A stretch of 64,000 bases of DNA. Origin: Gracilimonas sp031580945 (GTDB lineage: Bacteria > Bacteroidota > Rhodothermia > Balneolales > Balneolaceae). The translations under genes were made by a program, and so were the position numbers. The stretch is taken from positions 8,332-72,331 of the forward strand of contig JAVLBT010000002.1 of the NCBI GenBank assembly GCA_031580945.1, read 5' to 3'. The notes under the pieces were generated by a model, which was not told the DNA's origin, made no database searches, and saw nothing but the letters and a program-made list of their open reading frames with translations. Shown here piece by piece: positions 51,487 through 61,138 of the stretch. The stretch's first letter is position 1; each line of letters begins with the position of its first letter.

Positions 51487-53703
51487 TCAAAAATTATAAC
51501 TAAATGATACCATCACATTTCGTCCGGCTTCAGGGATATTTCCAATACTGGTGTGGGTGTGATAATAATGATCCATGATATTATTCAGGCTGACTATAGA
51601 AGAGAGCGAATTATTCAGCCAGTTACGTTCCCATGTCACATTTAAAATCGCATATGCCTCGGTATTATCTTCTATAGACATTGTTTCGGCGATCCTGTTT
51701 TGAGCTGCAGCCCATTCTAACTCGGTCATCCACATATTATTATTATAGTGAATATGGACCATGCTATTCCCTTTTAAAGGTGGAATGAGTGGAAGTGGTT
51801 CTCCCCATGTTTGATTTTGTGCATAGAGGTAAGAAATACGATTTTCAAAACTAAAGACATGTGTGAAGTTATTCAGCATGCGAAATTCACCGCCTGAAAT
51901 TGTTGCATCTCCCACATTAGCATATCTTTTGAACTGGAAGTCATTACTGCTTACATCCTCAGCAATAACACCGTCAATATAATTGAAATACTGTTTATGA
52001 AATAAAGATAAGGTGAACGAATGATTGTCTGTTTCCCATGTGGCATTTATATCTGTATTCAAGGATCGTTCGGTGTTGAGCCAGGGATTTCCATCGTAGA
52101 AAAACCCATCGGTGTAATTGTAGATGTAATGGCCAAAAAGCTCCATATGATTACCCATTCGTTCGGAATACACCAGACTGCCTGTTATATTCCAACGGTC
52201 ATTTAGTATCCAAAGTGAACTCAATGACCCGGAGAGTAAAGTTTTTTGCCGTGTGTTAACATTTCTGCCGTACACCCCTTCAAAAAAAGATGCAAATCTG
52301 TCACTACTGGTACCAATGCTTTTAAATGAAATACTTTCTTCAATTTTTATCAGGAATGATTCAGATAGCCGAATTTGATGTTTTAGTCCAAATCCCAGGT
52401 TTCTGGTTTCAACATCGTCCAGGTTATAGATGTACATATCTTCAATGGTTGGATATATACTGATCATCTCCATATCTCCAAAAGCATTGGAAGAAAACCC
52501 ATTCAAAAACCATTCAAATGAATGATCTAAAACTTTTGCCTTGCCATTCATTCTGGCACCAAATGTTTTTGTGGTGCCGTACATTGGCATATTCATACCC
52601 TGCATCACCTCTCGGCTTGCAACGTCTCGGTCTTCATCATCCATCCAGTGTCTGATCAGATTGGCATAGATCTGAATTTTTGAAAATCTGAAATCGCTGT
52701 TTGTTGGTCCAAAATTGAATTGAATCTGTCCGATGTCAGCAAGGGCTTTTGTAGCATCCATCAACAGGGCTGGATATCCGACATCGTAAGCTTTATCAGT
52801 AATATAGTTTGCTTCGATCGTATGATCGGAAGGCAAAGTATGCTTATAACTGAGATTGAGGTTTAATTTTTCATATTGTGTATTATCAATTTGCGAGTTA
52901 TTACCAGCTGTAAAATCATCAGCTTTCTTATAACTGCCCGAGAACCGAAACGCATTCCGTTTCGCAGCGTCTGATGTATTTCCAGTAATATTGAGTGTTC
53001 TGTAGTTATCCGGGAAACGGTAAGCAGAGCTGATTTCCATTGAAAAAGGCGTGGATTTTGCCCGCTGAGTCACCAGGTCTACCGTGCTAAGTCCTGAACC
53101 ATTTTGTGCTACACCAGATCCACTTTTATCAATATCTAATTGAGAAAGATTATTGGTTTCTATGTAAGAAGTAATGGGGTCCATTTTATCGACACAAGCT
53201 TTAAAAACCTGCATTCCATCGATCGTAAGGTTCATTCGCTGGTCACTTTGACCGCGTATTACTGGTTCCCAGGCAAATGCACCACGCTTATTGGTTGAAA
53301 TACCATCAATATTATCCAAAAACTGATCCATGCCTTGAGTGGAATTCTGTTGATGATAGGCATGGACATTGGTTTCCCCATCGGAATGGGCAACCACTAA
53401 AAGTTCTTTTTGGTCCCGAAATATCTGTGAAGAAAGGTAAACAATTTGGGTTTTGTCGTTTAGGTGGACCTCTTTTGAAGAATATCCAATAGCTGATATA
53501 AATACATGTGCATGTTTTGCTGTATCTATTTTGAAATATCCATCCACATTAGTGACTGCAAGTACGGTGTTTGAATGCCCTTTAACATGGGCGCCCGCTA
53601 TTGGCTGTTCAGTAGTCATGTCTACCACTTGAACAGAAATATCCTGTGCGAGTATTGGTTCAACCCATATTATGAATGCGAAAAAGAATATTAGTTTTTT
53701 CAT
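51487..53703 (-). CDS. TonB-dependent receptor, possibly for copper
   Basis: 738 residues: signal peptide (VEPILAQ), carboxypeptidase-regulatory-like domain (GAHVKGHSNTVLAVTNVDGYFKI), plug and beta-barrel ending in SFSYNF. The plug contains VIRGQSDQRMNLTIDGMQVFKACVDKMDPITSYIE. The CxxKMDPxTSY region resembles that in OprC/NosA copper receptors, so copper is an inferred substrate. The genes just upstream, a Met-rich lipoprotein and a His/Cys-rich membrane protein, fit the same idea. Confidence 0.85.
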   Translation of the reverse strand: MKKLIFFFAFIIWVEPILAQDISVQVVDMTTEQPIAGAHVKGHSNTVLAVTNVDGYFKIDTAKHAHVFISAIGYSSKEVHLNDKTQIVYLSSQIFRDQKELLVVAHSDGETNVHAYHQQNSTQGMDQFLDNIDGISTNKRGAFAWEPVIRGQSDQRMNLTIDGMQVFKACVDKMDPITSYIETNNLSQLDIDKSGSGVAQNGSGLSTVDLVTQRAKSTPFSMEISSAYRFPDNYRTLNITGNTSDAAKRNAFRFSGSYKKADDFTAGNNSQIDNTQYEKLNLNLSYKHTLPSDHTIEANYITDKAYDVGYPALLMDATKALADIGQIQFNFGPTNSDFRFSKIQIYANLIRHWMDDEDRDVASREVMQGMNMPMYGTTKTFGARMNGKAKVLDHSFEWFLNGFSSNAFGDMEMISIYPTIEDMYIYNLDDVETRNLGFGLKHQIRLSESFLIKIEESISFKSIGTSSDRFASFFEGVYGRNVNTRQKTLLSGSLSSLWILNDRWNITGSLVYSERMGNHMELFGHYIYNYTDGFFYDGNPWLNTERSLNTDINATWETDNHSFTLSLFHKQYFNYIDGVIAEDVSSNDFQFKRYANVGDATISGGEFRMLNNFTHVFSFENRISYLYAQNQTWGEPLPLIPPLKGNSMVHIHYNNNMWMTELEWAAAQNRIAETMSIEDNTEAYAILNVTWERNWLNNSLSSIVSLNNIMDHYYHTHTSIGNIPEAGRNVMVSFSYNF

Positions 53704-53743
53704 GACACTAAGCCGTTTTTCTGATACTCGGAAAATAATTATT

Positions 53744-53782
53744 TAAAAAATGATCACTGCAAGGAACTATTGGCCCTTGCAG
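53744..53782 (-). terminator. Terminator-like hairpin after the FixH/YtkA-like gene
   Basis: CTGCAAGG and CCTTGCAG form an 8-bp stem; on the minus strand TTTTTT follows after a short spacer. It lies between the lipoprotein gene and the TonB receptor, so the receptor may have its own promoter or be expressed by read-through. Confidence 0.6.
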
Positions 53783-53799
53783 CAATCTGTCAATTTATT

Positions 53800-54606
53800 T
53801 TATTCAGCGCGGACACTGTATTCAAATACCACTTCAGGTAGCGTATCGTTTTCTGCGATTAATTCTACTGAGGTGGTCCATGTTCCACTCATACTGTAAT
53901 TGATCGAACCTTCATAATATCCATTTTGGGTAGCTTCGGGATTGCTGAATTCAGTTGAGTGTCCATTTCCACCACCCATATCCATGTAAGGGTAAATCGA
54001 CATTTTGAGATCATCAACGGCTGGAAAACTCATCATGGATTCTCTTGTATGGACCAAGAATTTGAGATCATTTTCACCCGTTACAGGGGTTTTGGGTTCA
54101 TGCCAGGTAATAAAATATACATTGTCATTTTTGTCCTGAACACTGGTCAACCTCCATGATGATGCCACATCGATGGGTATGCTGCCAGAGATGACCTCCT
54201 CGTTTTGAAGAGTAGCCTCAAAGTTTAATGACCAGGAGCCCATCATCCCTCCGGGCATAATGAATACCACCATATTATTGAAATAACGCCCATCTTCTTC
54301 TGCTATTTGTGGTTTTGTATAGGGAGTTGAATGCATCATTTCCCCCATATCCATCATAGGAGTGATGGAGATGGATTGAGGTTTAATAATCTCACCATCC
54401 TGCTCGATCTTCCAGTATAGTTCATTTGAGCCGGTTTCCAGCTCTTTTTCAGATTCTACAGAAACAGCATATCCATCAACGGTAACAGAGTTTATGGGTA
54501 TTAAGTCTAACTGAGGTTCAGAGTTGTCTGTAGTGTCGCACGAATTGGCAGCAAATACCAGAACTGCCATAGCCATAATTAGGCCAAATGGTTTTAGCTT
54601 AGTCAT
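53800..54606 (-). CDS. Methionine-rich lipoprotein with two FixH/YtkA-like domains
   Basis: 268 residues with a lipoprotein signal (AMAVLVFAANSC). Two beta-rich halves each carry a Met- and His-rich stretch: TPMMDMGEMMHSTPYTKPQI with IMPGGMMGSW, then YPYMDMGGGNGHSTEFSNPE. The second half ends in SMSGTWTTSVELIAEND. This pattern resembles FixH/YtkA-like periplasmic domains; the methionine clusters suggest copper binding. It lies 96 bp upstream of the TonB receptor on the same strand. Confidence 0.75.
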   Translation of the reverse strand: MTKLKPFGLIMAMAVLVFAANSCDTTDNSEPQLDLIPINSVTVDGYAVSVESEKELETGSNELYWKIEQDGEIIKPQSISITPMMDMGEMMHSTPYTKPQIAEEDGRYFNNMVVFIMPGGMMGSWSLNFEATLQNEEVISGSIPIDVASSWRLTSVQDKNDNVYFITWHEPKTPVTGENDLKFLVHTRESMMSFPAVDDLKMSIYPYMDMGGGNGHSTEFSNPEATQNGYYEGSINYSMSGTWTTSVELIAENDTLPEVVFEYSVRAE

Positions 54607-54681
54607 AATGATATTGTGATAATTAGTTTTGTTTAAGATTAGTAAATAAGGTTCAAAAGAACCTCGGGCGGGGCAACAAAA

Positions 54682-55122
54682 CTAAGCTCGCGGTGGGCGT
54701 AAGAGGTCGGGTACTATTCCAGAAGGCAATTTATAATCATCTGCAGGTTCAACTAAATTAATAGCAGGGGGAGACCATCGTATGGTTTCATCAAATTCAG
54801 CTGCATTAAAATTGGTGACTGGGATCAAGATTTGTAATGAATTTCCACTGCTTGAATGTGGGTTGGTGTAATAACAGAAAGAACCGTGATGGTCATCTTT
54901 ATGCTCTGTGTTATGCTGTAATTCATTATGATGGCAGGTGCAAATTTTTTCGCCTTCTTCCACTTCACAGGTGCAAAGTGCTATTTCACAATGTGCTTTT
55001 TCGTGATGTTTGTGTGCGTGATTAAGTACCAGTCCAAAACCCAACCATCCTACAATATTCCATAACAAAACCGCTATCACGGCTACATTTATAAATCTGT
55101 AATAAGAATTCTGTGGTCTCAT
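54682..55122 (-). CDS. His/Cys-rich membrane protein of unknown function
   Basis: 146 residues with one membrane helix (INVAVIAVLLWNIVGWLGFGLVL). It is followed by a metal-rich stretch: NHAHKHHEKAHCEIALC, then CTCEVEEGEKICTCHHNELQH and EHKDDHHGSFCYY. The abundance of His and Cys predicts metal binding outside the membrane. It is upstream of the Met-rich lipoprotein and probably co-regulated with it. The family is not recognised. Confidence 0.7.
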   Translation of the reverse strand: MRPQNSYYRFINVAVIAVLLWNIVGWLGFGLVLNHAHKHHEKAHCEIALCTCEVEEGEKICTCHHNELQHNTEHKDDHHGSFCYYTNPHSSSGNSLQILIPVTNFNAAEFDETIRWSPPAINLVEPADDYKLPSGIVPDLLRPPRA

Positions 55123-55201
55123 AAGATGATTACAATTTTATACCGATACTAAGATATAAAAGCTTGCAAATAGATAATAGTCGTAAAAAGTAATAAAATG
55201 T

Positions 55202-55720
55202 TTATACGTATAAATCCTTCTCCCCAAAGATGCCAGCAACTTTAAGTGATTGGGTCAGCACAAGTCCATACACAATATGCATTAGAAGTCCGGCAAGGAT
55301 GAGCTTTCCGGGCACCCAGGTGTTAGAATAAAAGATTCCAAATGAATCGCCCGCAGCCAAGGAAACTACGGGAGAAACAACCAGTCCAGCCACAATTGAA
55401 ATTAAGATTCCATAAATAATTCCCTGTACAAACCAATTTCCGGGGATGCTATTTCTGAGATAAACCACCCAAATCATGGCCAAACCTATACCTATGATGT
55501 TGAAAGCCAGGTTTCCAAAAATGATATGATAAGGATCACCTTGATGAACATGATTAAAACTTTCGGTTAGGATGTGGCCTACATCAATCACAGGTAAACC
55601 AATAGCACCTTGTAAAAAAGCTACCATTGCCATCATAAAAGTTGCAATAAATCCACAAACAATAGTTCGGATGAAAACAGAAGAATTCATATGGTCACCA
55701 TTTTTAGTCTGGTTTGTCAT
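55202..55720 (-). CDS. DUF6789-like membrane protein
   Basis: 172 residues from ATG 55720. The frame extends to a TTG at 55795, but a GAGG site precedes 55720 and the extension is not membrane-protein-like. There are four helices, at about residues 15-35, 60-80, 95-115 and 135-155. The TFMMAMVAFLQGAIGLPVIDVG start resembles DUF6789 and related transmembrane proteins near copper and quinone genes. It lies 79 bp upstream of the His/Cys-rich gene on the same strand. Confidence 0.7.
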   Translation of the reverse strand: MTNQTKNGDHMNSSVFIRTIVCGFIATFMMAMVAFLQGAIGLPVIDVGHILTESFNHVHQGDPYHIIFGNLAFNIIGIGLAMIWVVYLRNSIPGNWFVQGIIYGILISIVAGLVVSPVVSLAAGDSFGIFYSNTWVPGKLILAGLLMHIVYGLVLTQSLKVAGIFGEKDLYV

Positions 55721-55844
55721 TTGCCTCGCTTTTTCTAAGGCGATCCAAAATTGGGTTAAGTGTTTTTTAGAATTGCTTAAGAATTCTTTTAACAAATGTA
55801 ATCTTTTGGGAAGTAAGGGAAAATCGTAAATCTCAAATCATCAA

Positions 55845-56042
55845 TCAAAAATCATTAATTTCATCACAACTCTTACAGTTCAGCTCCATGCCTAACTTTG
55901 ATTTTCGTCCTTCTTCAGTAACCACCCAGGGTCGCAAATGCCAAGGCGGATCATGCCGCACATGCTGAGTGTGACCACATTTCAGATCAGCCACCCAATC
56001 CCCAACGTCATCTTTGTGAAAACCAATAATAGGTTGCTTCAT
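55845..56042 (-). CDS. DUF3565 domain protein
   Basis: 65 residues. DUF3565 is indicated by GFHKDDVGDWVADLKCGHTQHVRHDPPW and the C-terminal CKSCDEI. Its Cys and His may bind zinc. It is small, single and of unknown role. Confidence 0.85.
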   Translation of the reverse strand: MKQPIIGFHKDDVGDWVADLKCGHTQHVRHDPPWHLRPWVVTEEGRKSKLGMELNCKSCDEINDF

Positions 56043-56516
56043 AATAATAGCTAATGGTACATTTTGTTATGGAACACAGATGACACTGATAAAGCGAATA
56101 GTCGCTGATACATTCTTAAAAATCGTGGCAATCAGCCAAATCTCATCCGTGTTTATTAAATTATTTTCTTTACTGTTTCAAGCGTCCGCTTGGACCTTTA
56201 ATTTAACTAATAAAACCATCTTGGGTTGCTTTAGTGCAGATTTCTCCGATTTGTTCTGCAAGTTCTGGTTCATTCATTATGATTCCATGGATTATTTAAT
56301 GAAATATGTTAGACTTAATTAAAAATCATCAGCCTAAAAGCAAATACAAAAGGTTAGTCAATCAGAGATTATCAAAACGTATTGACTGAGGAAGCACAGT
56401 TAGAGGACCAAAGTTATATATGCCTGATGATCGTTCGAAATTCAGATATAAAAATCCTGTTTTAACTGAATGCAAAAGGTTAACTTTGAAGCTGTTCTAC
56501 ATGCTAAACTTTTTCT
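56043..56516. other. 474-bp spacer with dispersed repeats, no gene
   Basis: It contains an inverted copy of a dispersed repeat (ATGGAACACAGATGAC, 56069-56084) and a 21-nt sequence (56177-56197, core AAGCGTCCGCTTGGACCT) that recurs at 63003. Open frames (56080-56322 and 56420-56701) lack a family match and are not called. The promoter of the mevalonate operon probably lies near 56330-56510, but I cannot place it. Confidence 0.6.
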
Positions 56517-57554
56517 GTGGAAAACGTCAATCACTCAAACATCGAAGGCTTAAAATCGGGTCCCGTTACGGCGGTGGCGCATTCCAATATCGCATTGATC
56601 AAATATTGGGGAAAGCGTGCTATCAAAAAAAATTTACCCGCGGTTGGTTCCATTTCCCTCACTCTCGATGCCCTTCACACCAAAACCACGTTGCAGTTTG
56701 ATGACACTTTAAAGAAGGATGTATTGATTCTGAATTCCAATGAAGCGGAAGGTAGACCGTTAAATCGTATTTCTGACTTTTTGGATTTTACGGTTGGATC
56801 AAATAAAAGAGCCAAGGCAAAGATCATTAGTGAAAACAATTTTCCAACCGGAGCGGGTCTGGCTTCTTCAGCATCTGGATTTGCAGCTCTTGCACTGGCT
56901 TTAAATGACAGACTTGGGTTGAACTTAAACCGGAAAGAGCTTTCAGGATTAGCAAGAGAGGGATCAGGCTCGGCGGCTCGATCTATTTATGGCGGTTTTG
57001 CAGAAATGAAATTAGGACTTAAGGATGATGGGAGCCAGGATATCGCGGTCCAATTAAAAGATGAATCTTACTGGGATGTTCGTTTGCTTGCAGCCGTCAC
57101 ATCCACCCAAAAAAAAGACCTCGGATCAACGGAAGGAATGAACCGGACAGCTGAAACAGCTCCCTATTATAATGAATGGGTTTCTTCACAAAACCAAGAT
57201 ATTGAGGATATGAAGAAAGCCATTGTAGCCAAAAATTTTGAAAAAGTCGGGGAATTGACCGAGCACAGCTGTTTTAAGATGCATGGACTTGCCATGGCTG
57301 CCCGACCTCCAATATTATATTGGAATGCTGCGACCACAGAAACGATTCATAGAGTATGGAAACTTCGACAATCCGGAATTCCAGCTTTTGTGACCATCGA
57401 TGCCGGTCCGCAAGTTAAAATTTTGTGCTTGCCAGATTCGGTTTCCCAGATCAAAGAAGCGGTACTGGATGTTGAGGGAGTAGAACACATAATTGAAGCA
57501 AAGCCGGGGCCGGACGCATATATCGCTGACTCGGATAAAGAAATCATCACATAA
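56517..57554 (+). CDS. mvaD: Diphosphomevalonate decarboxylase
   Basis: 345 residues starting at GTG. It decarboxylates diphosphomevalonate with ATP to isopentenyl diphosphate. The GHMP fold shows AVAHSNIALIKYWGKR at the N-terminus, LPAVGSISLTL, FPTGAGLASSASGFAALALAL, GSGSAARSIYGGFAEM and FVTIDAGPQVKIL with the catalytic aspartate. The gene overlaps the next one (TAATG), so it is translationally coupled to the phosphomevalonate kinase gene. Confidence 0.95.
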   Translation: MENVNHSNIEGLKSGPVTAVAHSNIALIKYWGKRAIKKNLPAVGSISLTLDALHTKTTLQFDDTLKKDVLILNSNEAEGRPLNRISDFLDFTVGSNKRAKAKIISENNFPTGAGLASSASGFAALALALNDRLGLNLNRKELSGLAREGSGSAARSIYGGFAEMKLGLKDDGSQDIAVQLKDESYWDVRLLAAVTSTQKKDLGSTEGMNRTAETAPYYNEWVSSQNQDIEDMKKAIVAKNFEKVGELTEHSCFKMHGLAMAARPPILYWNAATTETIHRVWKLRQSGIPAFVTIDAGPQVKILCLPDSVSQIKEAVLDVEGVEHIIEAKPGPDAYIADSDKEIIT

Positions 57555-58630
57555 TGGACGATATTACCATCAATGTTTCATCACCGGGAAAGCTAATTTT
57601 ACTGGGTGAATATGCTGTGCTTGAAGGCGCTCCGGCGTTAGTTGCCGCTGTAAATCGACCGTGCGATGTTCAAATTGATACGCTTTATAACAGCACATTC
57701 CAGGTGCGGACGCCTAATCTAAATATTCCCGAAATACAGTTTACCCTCGACTCAGATGGCGACGCCTATTTTCGAACAAATGTTGATGCTGAGACAGAAG
57801 AACAACTCCGATTTGTGTTATGTATTTTGAAATATGTAACCCAGAAAGTTGGTAAAATACCGGGTGCCCGAATTGAAATTAATACGTCTTCATTCTACCA
57901 CCGCGTAACAGGGCATAAATTTGGACTTGGTTCCAGTGCCGCGCTCACGGTTTCTTTATTATCGGGATTGATGGATTATTTGGGCGTGGAAATGTCGTCC
58001 TATGACTTATATAGAGAAGCTTTTCAAGCACACCGATATGCGCAGGGAAAGATGGGTAGCGGAGTGGATATTGCAGCAAGTGCTACGGGTGGTATTTTAA
58101 GTTATACCATGCCTGACAATCCTGATGACCCCAATGGTACTATTAAGCGTATCGATAGGCCCACAGATCTTTACATGTCATGCATATGGGCCGGATATTC
58201 GGCCTCAACACGCCATTTTGTGCGAAGTGTGAACACATTCAAAGAAGAGAATCCTGCTGCCTATAATTCAATTATCACAAAAATGGCAGATCTCTCAAAA
58301 GAAGGAGTGAAGACTTTTGGAGCTGGCGATACGAGCGCTTTCCTTCAGGTTATTTCAGATTATGCTGAATGCGAACGAGAGCTTGGCAAACAAAGTGGCA
58401 CGGAGATCATGTCGGATGTACACGAAGAAATTTATTCTATTGTAGAAAATCAGGGTGGAACCTATAAGCCGTCTGGAGCAGGTGGAGGTGATATTGGGAT
58501 CGCTTTTTGTAATGATCAGGAAACCATGTACAAGATCAAGCGGGCCATCAATGAAAGTGTATTTGATCTGATGAATCTTGAAGTTCAACCCGAAGGTATT
58601 CAGATCTCCAGAACTCAGGATGTTAGCTGA
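57554..58630 (+). CDS. Phosphomevalonate kinase, GHMP family
   Basis: 358 residues. The layout is that of GHMP kinases: SSPGKLILLGEYAVLEGAPALVAAV, KFGLGSSAALTVSLLSGL as the ATP-binding loop, QGKMGSGVDIAASATGGIL and KPSGAGGGDIGIAFC. The GKMGSGVDIA segment favours phosphomevalonate kinase over mevalonate kinase, and a separate mevalonate kinase domain is present in the next gene. It lies between mvaD and the reductase gene, with overlap on one side and 56 bp on the other. Confidence 0.88.
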   Translation: MDDITINVSSPGKLILLGEYAVLEGAPALVAAVNRPCDVQIDTLYNSTFQVRTPNLNIPEIQFTLDSDGDAYFRTNVDAETEEQLRFVLCILKYVTQKVGKIPGARIEINTSSFYHRVTGHKFGLGSSAALTVSLLSGLMDYLGVEMSSYDLYREAFQAHRYAQGKMGSGVDIAASATGGILSYTMPDNPDDPNGTIKRIDRPTDLYMSCIWAGYSASTRHFVRSVNTFKEENPAAYNSIITKMADLSKEGVKTFGAGDTSAFLQVISDYAECERELGKQSGTEIMSDVHEEIYSIVENQGGTYKPSGAGGGDIGIAFCNDQETMYKIKRAINESVFDLMNLEVQPEGIQISRTQDVS

Positions 58631-58686
58631 ACCAGTATTTTTATTTTTAGTATCGCCTACCTCATATTCCCCGAAAATTCAGATTC

Positions 58687-60963
58687 ATGAGCAATAACGA
58701 CAAATCCCGCATCCCCAAATTTTATAAGTACAGCGTTGAAAATCGCCTCGATATTCTGCGAGATAAAGGCATCCTGAATCAGGAAGATTATATTTCTCTC
58801 CGTGAGCAAATGCACCTGTTAACGCAGGATGACGCCGATAAGATGATCGAAAATGTGATCGGGGTATTTGGCCTTCCTATGGGATTGGGACTCAATTTTT
58901 TGATCAATGATAAACCGTACATCGTGCCGATGGTGGTAGAAGAACCTTCAATATTAGCTGCTGTCAGTTCAGCGGCCAAAGTGGTTCGAAAAGCCGGCGG
59001 ATTTCAAGTGGAATCTGATGACCCAATATTGATCGGTCAAATTCAGCTCGTGGATGTGCGTCACCCCATGAAAGTTCGCCATGCCATATTACAGGATAAA
59101 CAGGAGATCCTGAATCTTGCCAATAGTCTTCACCCCAACATGGTAAAACGTGGCGGTGGGGCTATTGACCTGGAGGTGATGATTCATCAGCAGGATCGCC
59201 ACCCCGGCAGCATGGTGGTCGTTCACTTGCTGGTAGATACGCAGGATGCCATGGGCGCAAACCTGGTGAACAGTATGTGCGAAGGCGTGGCCTCCCTGGT
59301 TGAAAAGATATCCGGTTCCAAAGTATATCTTCGGATCTTGTCGAATTTAACGGATCGGGCCATGGTTCGTGCCAAATGTGAGATTCCTACCAAGTATCTG
59401 GACTTCAACGATTCTACCGGGAAAGAAGTGCGTGATGGAATTATACGCGCAGCCGAATTTGCTGCCGTGGATCCATACCGCGCTTCAACCCATAATAAGG
59501 GGATCATGAATGGAATCGATCCGCTTGCCATTGCTACCGGCAACGACTGGCGTGCCATTGAAGCAGCTGCCCATGCGTATGCTGCACGCACCGGACGTTA
59601 TACATCACTCACCAACTGGTTCAAGAATGAAAACGGAGACCTGGTAGGAACCATCGATATTCCCCTGAAAGTGGGAACCGTAGGCGGATCGCTGAAATCC
59701 AACAAAGCCGTAGGAATTGCACATCGAATTTTAGGGATTGAAAAAGCGACGGAACTGGCTGAAATAATGGGAGCTGTAGGTTTAGCTCAAAACTTTTCTG
59801 CCTTGCGTTCATTGGGAACCGAAGGCATTCAGCGCGGTCATATGACCCTGCATGCACGTAGCGTGGCAAGTACTGCTGGAGCTCCGGCTGAATTATTTGA
59901 ACAGGTGCTGGAGCGACTTGTGGAAAGCGGAGAGATCAAAGTGTGGAAGGCCAAAGAGATCATTGCTGAACTTCAGCAAGAACAAAGTATTGGGCAAGTG
60001 TCTGCTCCTGCTGCAGATAAGGATGACGAGATGTCGTTTGGATACGGAAAGATCATCCTGACCGGCGAGCACTCGGTGGTACATGGAACCCATGCCGTAG
60101 CGGCTCCCATCACTCTAAAAATGAAAGCAAAGGTCTGGGGTCATGATAAAGGCGTTCGCCTTATGATTCCGAGATGGGGCGTGGAGCAAACACTGGAATT
60201 TGGTGCGGATCACCAATTTTCTATTTACCGATCGTTGGAAATGATCCTTGATCATCTTGACCTGCGCGACAAACCCATGAATATCGAAGTATTCCCGGAA
60301 GTGCCAAGAGCAATGGGAATGGGGGGATCTGCAGCGCTGGCTGTAGCGATCATCCGGGCGCTGAATAAACATTTTGAGCTGGGATTAGGAGACGACGATG
60401 TTCGCCGATTGTCTTTTGAGTCTGAAAATATTGTCCATGGCGGGGCCTCGGGAATCGATAACACCGTTTCGACCTATGGAAATTTGATCATGTTCCAAAA
60501 AGGAACACCCCCAAAAATGGATATGCTTCATCTGGACGAATCCATCCCAATTGTGATTGGATTGAGTGGGGTGGAAAGTATGACATCCAAGATGGTAAAG
60601 CAGGTTCGTGAGCAGGCAAAAAAATATCCAAAATGGTACAAGCAGATCTTTGATCAGATGGATGAATTGGCGCTTGCTTCGAAAAATGCCATTGAAGACC
60701 GCGATCTGGAAGAGTTGGGTATGATCATGAACATGAATCATGGCTATTTGAATATACTGGGAGTTTCGTCTCCGGAAGTGGAGGAACTCATTGAAATTGC
60801 CAGAACGAATGGAGCTCTTGGCGCAAAACTAACTGGTGGTGGAGGCGGAGGTGCTATGATCGCACTTTGTGATTCAGAATCGGCTCAGAAGAAGATCCAG
60901 AAAAAAATGCATGAATCTGGTTTTGATGCACTGATCGCTGAGATCAAATCTACCGAAGGTTAA
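58687..60963 (+). CDS. mvaA: Fused HMG-CoA reductase (class II) and mevalonate kinase
   Basis: 758 residues in one reading frame. Residues 1-430 are class II HMG-CoA reductase: E86 in VVEEPSILAA, K271 in NKGIMNGIDP, D287 in ATGNDWRA and H385 in GHMTLHARS, at spacing like the Pseudomonas enzyme. A Q/E- and A-rich linker (about 430-448) follows. Residues 449-758 are mevalonate kinase: GKIILTGEHSVVHG (K455), MGMGGSAALAV, GGASGIDNTVSTYGNL and LTGGGGGGAMIAL. The polypeptide would reduce HMG-CoA to mevalonate and phosphorylate it. The gene is last in the operon with mvaD and the phosphomevalonate kinase gene. Confidence 0.95.
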   Translation: MSNNDKSRIPKFYKYSVENRLDILRDKGILNQEDYISLREQMHLLTQDDADKMIENVIGVFGLPMGLGLNFLINDKPYIVPMVVEEPSILAAVSSAAKVVRKAGGFQVESDDPILIGQIQLVDVRHPMKVRHAILQDKQEILNLANSLHPNMVKRGGGAIDLEVMIHQQDRHPGSMVVVHLLVDTQDAMGANLVNSMCEGVASLVEKISGSKVYLRILSNLTDRAMVRAKCEIPTKYLDFNDSTGKEVRDGIIRAAEFAAVDPYRASTHNKGIMNGIDPLAIATGNDWRAIEAAAHAYAARTGRYTSLTNWFKNENGDLVGTIDIPLKVGTVGGSLKSNKAVGIAHRILGIEKATELAEIMGAVGLAQNFSALRSLGTEGIQRGHMTLHARSVASTAGAPAELFEQVLERLVESGEIKVWKAKEIIAELQQEQSIGQVSAPAADKDDEMSFGYGKIILTGEHSVVHGTHAVAAPITLKMKAKVWGHDKGVRLMIPRWGVEQTLEFGADHQFSIYRSLEMILDHLDLRDKPMNIEVFPEVPRAMGMGGSAALAVAIIRALNKHFELGLGDDDVRRLSFESENIVHGGASGIDNTVSTYGNLIMFQKGTPPKMDMLHLDESIPIVIGLSGVESMTSKMVKQVREQAKKYPKWYKQIFDQMDELALASKNAIEDRDLEELGMIMNMNHGYLNILGVSSPEVEELIEIARTNGALGAKLTGGGGGGAMIALCDSESAQKKIQKKMHESGFDALIAEIKSTEG

Positions 60964-61138
60964 AAAAACCATTTTACGTTTATAACGGCTTTCCTAATAT
61001 GGAACTGATATCAAGATAAGTATCAAAAAGAAGTTCTTTTCTAATTACAAGAATTCTTCATACGAACTTCACAAATAAAGATAACTTTGTCTTAATTAGG
61101 TATAATCCGCATAAGACAACCAATTTGTGAGGTCTTTT

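Noticed and set aside
56080..56701. Two open frames before and over the start of mvaD
   Set aside because: They lack a family match, include repeat sequence, and the second is out of frame with mvaD.
60385..60741. 118-residue frame antisense to the reductase-kinase gene
   Set aside because: It is a shadow frame within a long, well-supported coding region.
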